Shown in pieces: positions 15,670 through 17,758 of a stretch of 17,758 bases of DNA. Origin of the DNA: Synergistaceae bacterium (GTDB lineage Bacteria; Synergistota; Synergistia; Synergistales; Synergistaceae); contig JAISDQ010000209.1 in the NCBI GenBank assembly GCA_031264605.1, positions 1 to 17,758 of the forward strand. Reading direction: 5' to 3'. The notes beneath the pieces were generated by a model. That model saw only the letters and a program-made list of their open reading frames with translations, was not told the DNA's origin and did no database searches. Each line of letters begins with the position of its first letter. The stretch's first letter is position 1. The translations under genes and the position numbers were made by a program.

Positions 15670-16623
15670 TCATCTCGCGATTATCGATTCAACATCGATG
15701 CGGTTGCGCTGCAACTTGTTTTCAAGCATGAATTCCTGCGTCCTTTTAAGCTCTTCGACGTCGGAAGAGCTTATCTCCGTCGAAAAATCATACCACCCGT
15801 ACATGGCCTCGACGGCGGCCGCGGACAATTTTACGGCTTCCGCCGTCAGCCTGACGGTATCGCCGCGGTTTTTGCCCATATATTCCAGCGCCCCCGCGTG
15901 CATTTCGAGAAAGCGCTTTACTGTGTCCGCGTTATTATCGAGATATTTCTGGGTGGCGGCGATAACTGTAGTGGCGTCGACCAAACCCACCCCGTCCGTG
16001 ACTACGCTGAAACCGCCCTCCATTGCCCTGTAAGCGTCCGCTCCCGCGAGCAGGGCGGCGTCGACGCTGCCGTTCGACAGCGCGGCGGCCGCGGCCGGTA
16101 TGCCCATATTGATGAATTCATAATCCGTCTCTTTCAGGTTGGCCGACGACGCGTACGCCGCCAGAAGCTGATGCAGTATGGTGCCCTTCGGGCCTCCTAT
16201 TTTTTTGCCCTTCAAGTCGGCGGCGGTTTTTATGCCGCCGTCGCGCGCGAATATCATGAAGGCCCTGGGCGCCCGGGAATAAATCCCTATTATCCGAATA
16301 TCCAGCCCTTCCGAAGCGGCAAGTATGGCCGACGTCGCTCCCACGCAATGAGCGATGTCGACTTCCCCCGCGGCCATGGCCTCGGTCTGTTTGGGCCCGG
16401 CGTTTATCTCGGGCAGACGGATTTCCGTTCCCGGAAACGCGGCCTGAAACATGCCAAGGCCTGTCTCGACGATCGTGGGCACGTTCAGAGGAGAGGGGAC
16501 GAAAGTGACGGACAATCTCTCGGGAACCGCCGCCCACGAGGGGCACGCAACGGCAAACATGACAGCCGCGGCGAAGATCAGAGAGAGCGCGCGCGGCGCG
16601 CGGCGCGTATTTTGGGATATCAT
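15670..16623 (-). CDS. ABC-type transport system periplasmic substrate-binding protein (NMT1/SsuA-like)
   Basis: This 317-residue exported protein begins with a signal peptide: a basic stretch with several arginines, then LIFAAAVMFAVA, with likely cleavage after SWA near residue 31. The mature part reads as a type 2 solute-binding fold of the NMT1/SsuA/TauA kind. VPTIVETGLGMFQ, the EVDIAHCVGATSAILAA pocket strand, LKGKKIGGPKGTILHQLL and GSVDAALLAGADAY are typical. I chose the ATG at 16623. GAGGTG (16630-16635) lies six bases upstream and the signal peptide starts there; the open frame extends 17 codons further but lacks support. The Shine-Dalgarno overlaps the stop of the PF04008 gene. No permease or ATPase gene is in the window, so the ligand and transporter are unknown. 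Confidence 0.87.
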   Translation of the reverse strand: MISQNTRRAPRALSLIFAAAVMFAVACPSWAAVPERLSVTFVPSPLNVPTIVETGLGMFQAAFPGTEIRLPEINAGPKQTEAMAAGEVDIAHCVGATSAILAASEGLDIRIIGIYSRAPRAFMIFARDGGIKTAADLKGKKIGGPKGTILHQLLAAYASSANLKETDYEFINMGIPAAAAALSNGSVDAALLAGADAYRAMEGGFSVVTDGVGLVDATTVIAATQKYLDNNADTVKRFLEMHAGALEYMGKNRGDTVRLTAEAVKLSAAAVEAMYGWYDFSTEISSSDVEELKRTQEFMLENKLQRNRIDVESIIAR

Positions 16624-16628
16624 TTTTC

Positions 16629-17123
16629 TCACCTCTTGTAACCTATCACGTTTCGGAGCAAATTCTTTCTCCACTGTTCCCCGGACTCATCCTCGACCCC
16701 AACTGGGGATCCCCCGTCTATGACGCCTATCACCCCGCGCCCCTGTTCGCTCTCGGCCACTATCACCTGAAGCGGGTTGGCCGTCGCGGCGAAAACGCTG
16801 CAAACCTCCTGCACGGCCTTTATACGGGCCATGACGTTTATGGGATAGCCGTCCTTGATGACGACCACGAAAACATGCCCGGCGGCTATTTTAAGGGCGT
16901 TTTTGACGGCGCAGTCCGTCAAAGCCCGGTCATTGCCGTCCCTGCGGACGAGTTTTTCTATGGAGGCCTCGCAGAAAGCTATGCCGAATTTCAAGGACGG
17001 AGATGAAGTCGCGAGCGCCTCGAACAAATCTTCCACGGTCTTGATAAAATGCGCCTGCCCGACGACGATGTTGCATTCTTCCGGTATTTCCACGGTTTCG
17101 CAGCTCAGTTTCAGTTCAGACAT
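16629..17123 (-). CDS. PF04008 'adenosine-specific kinase' family protein
   Basis: This 164-residue cytoplasmic protein matches the PF04008 (former DUF355) family from end to end, at normal length. Characteristic blocks are VVGQAHFIKTVEDLFEAL, LKFGIAFCEAS, GHVFVVVIKDGYPINV, EVCSVFAATANPLQV and GRGVIGVIDGGSP. The family name comes from one archaeal member that binds adenosine; a kinase reaction for bacterial members is not well established, so the function here is only provisional. The start has an excellent ribosome binding site, GAGGAGG seven bases before the ATG. It is the first gene after the ompH terminator and so probably the first gene of the long run. The neighbouring substrate-binding protein might bring in a related ligand, but that is speculation. 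Confidence 0.88.
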   Translation of the reverse strand: MSELKLSCETVEIPEECNIVVGQAHFIKTVEDLFEALATSSPSLKFGIAFCEASIEKLVRRDGNDRALTDCAVKNALKIAAGHVFVVVIKDGYPINVMARIKAVQEVCSVFAATANPLQVIVAESEQGRGVIGVIDGGSPVGVEDESGEQWRKNLLRNVIGYKR

Positions 17124-17149
17124 ATTTCCGCCTCCTCATTTTACGGCCC

Positions 17150-17168
17150 CTTTACAACATCTTTACAA
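17150..17168 (-). promoter_or_regulatory. 11-bp-period direct repeat, candidate regulator site
   Basis: On the minus strand the sequence TTGTAAAGATGTTGTAAAG contains two perfect copies of the octamer TTGTAAAG, three bases apart, so the copies repeat every 11 bases (about one helical turn). It lies between the ompH terminator and the start of the PF04008 gene, where a promoter is expected. Tandem sites with this spacing are used by OmpR/PhoB-type regulators. A TAAAAT (17143-17138) could be a -10, but it is very close to the ribosome binding site and its spacing to a TTGTAA -35 would be 19 bases. Function is not proven. Confidence 0.35.
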
Positions 17169-17179
17169 TATCCTAACAC

Positions 17180-17207
17180 AAAAAAACCCCGCCTTACACA
17201 GGAGGGG
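17180..17207 (-). terminator. intrinsic terminator after ompH
   Basis: On the minus strand a stem of eight positions is formed by 17207-17200 (CCCCTCCT) and 17194-17187 (AGGCGGGG). It has one internal mismatch and a five-base loop, and is followed immediately by seven T residues (17186-17180). It lies 50 bases past the ompH stop and separates ompH from the long downstream gene run. Confidence 0.85.
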
Positions 17208-17256
17208 CACAAAATCACGCAAATCGCCGAAATGAAACGCCGAACACGGCGAAAGC

Positions 17257-17721
17257 CTAGCCGCCGCTCGCGTTCTTCTTTTTCAATTCCTGCACCACGT
17301 CGTCGGTTATGTCCGTGGCTCCGTAAAATACCGTGGTCTTATCCACCACCACCGTTATTTTCTTGGCGGTCGCGATCGTGCGGACCGCGAGGTCGATTTC
17401 CTTGAACAGCGGCTGCATCAGTTTTTGTTCTTCTTCCGCTATGGTTCTTCGCATGTTCTGGAAAATTTCGGCTTTCTTGTTGTTATCCGTCTCCTTGTCG
17501 ATCGCCACTTTCGCCTCGTTTTGTTTCTGGTCCGCGACTTTTTTTATCTGGTCCAGGGTCTGTTCGTACTTCGGATGCTGAAACAGCACCTTCTGCGGTT
17601 CAATGGCGCCGACTTTCTCCTCGGGCGCGGCGGCCGCCGCCGCAAACGCGCAGGAATACGCCGATACCGCCGCAAAGAACGCGATAATAAACGCAGCCGC
17701 AAATTTTTTACTTCCCGACAT
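17257..17721 (-). CDS. OmpH/Skp family periplasmic chaperone
   Basis: This 154-residue protein resembles OmpH/Skp chaperones, which hold unfolded outer-membrane proteins in the periplasm on the way to the BAM complex. The signal peptide (MSGSKKFAAAFIIAFF..., cleavage probably near residue 27 after AFA) is followed by GAIEPQKVLFQHPKY, the usual first strand. A charged coiled coil of about 70 residues comes next (Lys/Glu/Gln rich, about 57-115), then a closing strand segment ITVVVDKTTVFYG with DITDDVVQELKKK. The start has GAGGAGG nine bases upstream. The 37 bases upstream of the gene contain no complete ORF, so its promoter or preceding gene (often bamA in other genomes) is outside the window. 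It ends at a strong terminator. Sequence identity in this family is low, so the call rests on architecture. Confidence 0.82.
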   Translation of the reverse strand: MSGSKKFAAAFIIAFFAAVSAYSCAFAAAAAAPEEKVGAIEPQKVLFQHPKYEQTLDQIKKVADQKQNEAKVAIDKETDNNKKAEIFQNMRRTIAEEEQKLMQPLFKEIDLAVRTIATAKKITVVVDKTTVFYGATDITDDVVQELKKKNASGG

Positions 17722-17758
17722 ACCGTTTTACCTCCTCGGAATTAAATCCTCGTCTCCA

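Noticed and set aside
13809..16641. Long plus-strand open frames (444 and 458 codons) opposite rnj and the substrate-binding protein gene
   Set aside because: They show the same antisense codon-bias effect: no domain, no ribosome binding site of note, and the opposite strand carries well-conserved proteins.
16624..16674. Upstream ATG adding 17 residues to the substrate-binding protein
   Set aside because: It would place a charged segment before the signal peptide. The ATG at 16623 has a well-spaced GAGGTG.

Overview
This window looks like core-genome sequence from a Gram-negative-type (diderm) bacterium, most likely a member of the Synergistota. That placement is an inference from gene content. 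An OmpH/Skp-like periplasmic chaperone implies an outer membrane. RNase J, a CsaB-type polysaccharide pyruvyltransferase next to a DUF5693 membrane protein, a PF04008 'adenosine-specific kinase' and an FtsEX/M23 hydrolase set make a combination I associate with that phylum. No mobile element, CRISPR array, rRNA or tRNA was seen. Every convincing gene is on the minus strand, and there is no gene-free stretch over 300 bases.

Layout in the direction of transcription, from the right end of the window. The first gene is ompH/skp (17257-17721), followed by an intrinsic terminator (17180-17207). A short regulatory gap (17124-17179) with an 11-bp-period direct repeat comes next. Then a very compact run of genes reaches the left edge: PF04008 protein, ABC-type substrate-binding protein, a 15-codon leader ORF with rnj (RNase J), a Na/Pi cotransporter with a PhoU-like tail, uppP, maf, the DUF5693 protein, csaB, a split transketolase-like pair, ftsE, ftsX, an EnvC-like M23 protein, an S41 C-terminal processing peptidase, purA, rimI, and a possible partial ORF at the edge. 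Many junctions overlap (ATGA, GTGA, TGATG) or are separated by only a few bases, so translational coupling is likely. The only internal gap with promoter-like sequence is the one between maf and the DUF5693 gene.

Functionally the middle and left parts form an envelope-growth block. UppP recycles the undecaprenyl carrier. CsaB and DUF5693 probably act on a cell-wall polysaccharide that anchors SLH-domain proteins. FtsEX with the M23 hydrolase controls peptidoglycan cleavage, and the S41 protease processes envelope proteins. Maf, RNase J, PurA and RimI are housekeeping genes sharing the run.

The most unusual item is the transketolase-like pair between csaB and ftsE. The two subunits keep the overall split-transketolase fold pattern and the glutamate that activates thiamine diphosphate. 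They have lost essentially every conserved active-site histidine, so they are probably not an ordinary transketolase. Other points of interest are the leader peptide ending inside the RNase J start, the intact metallopeptidase site in the FtsEX-linked hydrolase, a consensus -10 inside a hairpin before the DUF5693 gene, and the direct repeat behind the ompH terminator.
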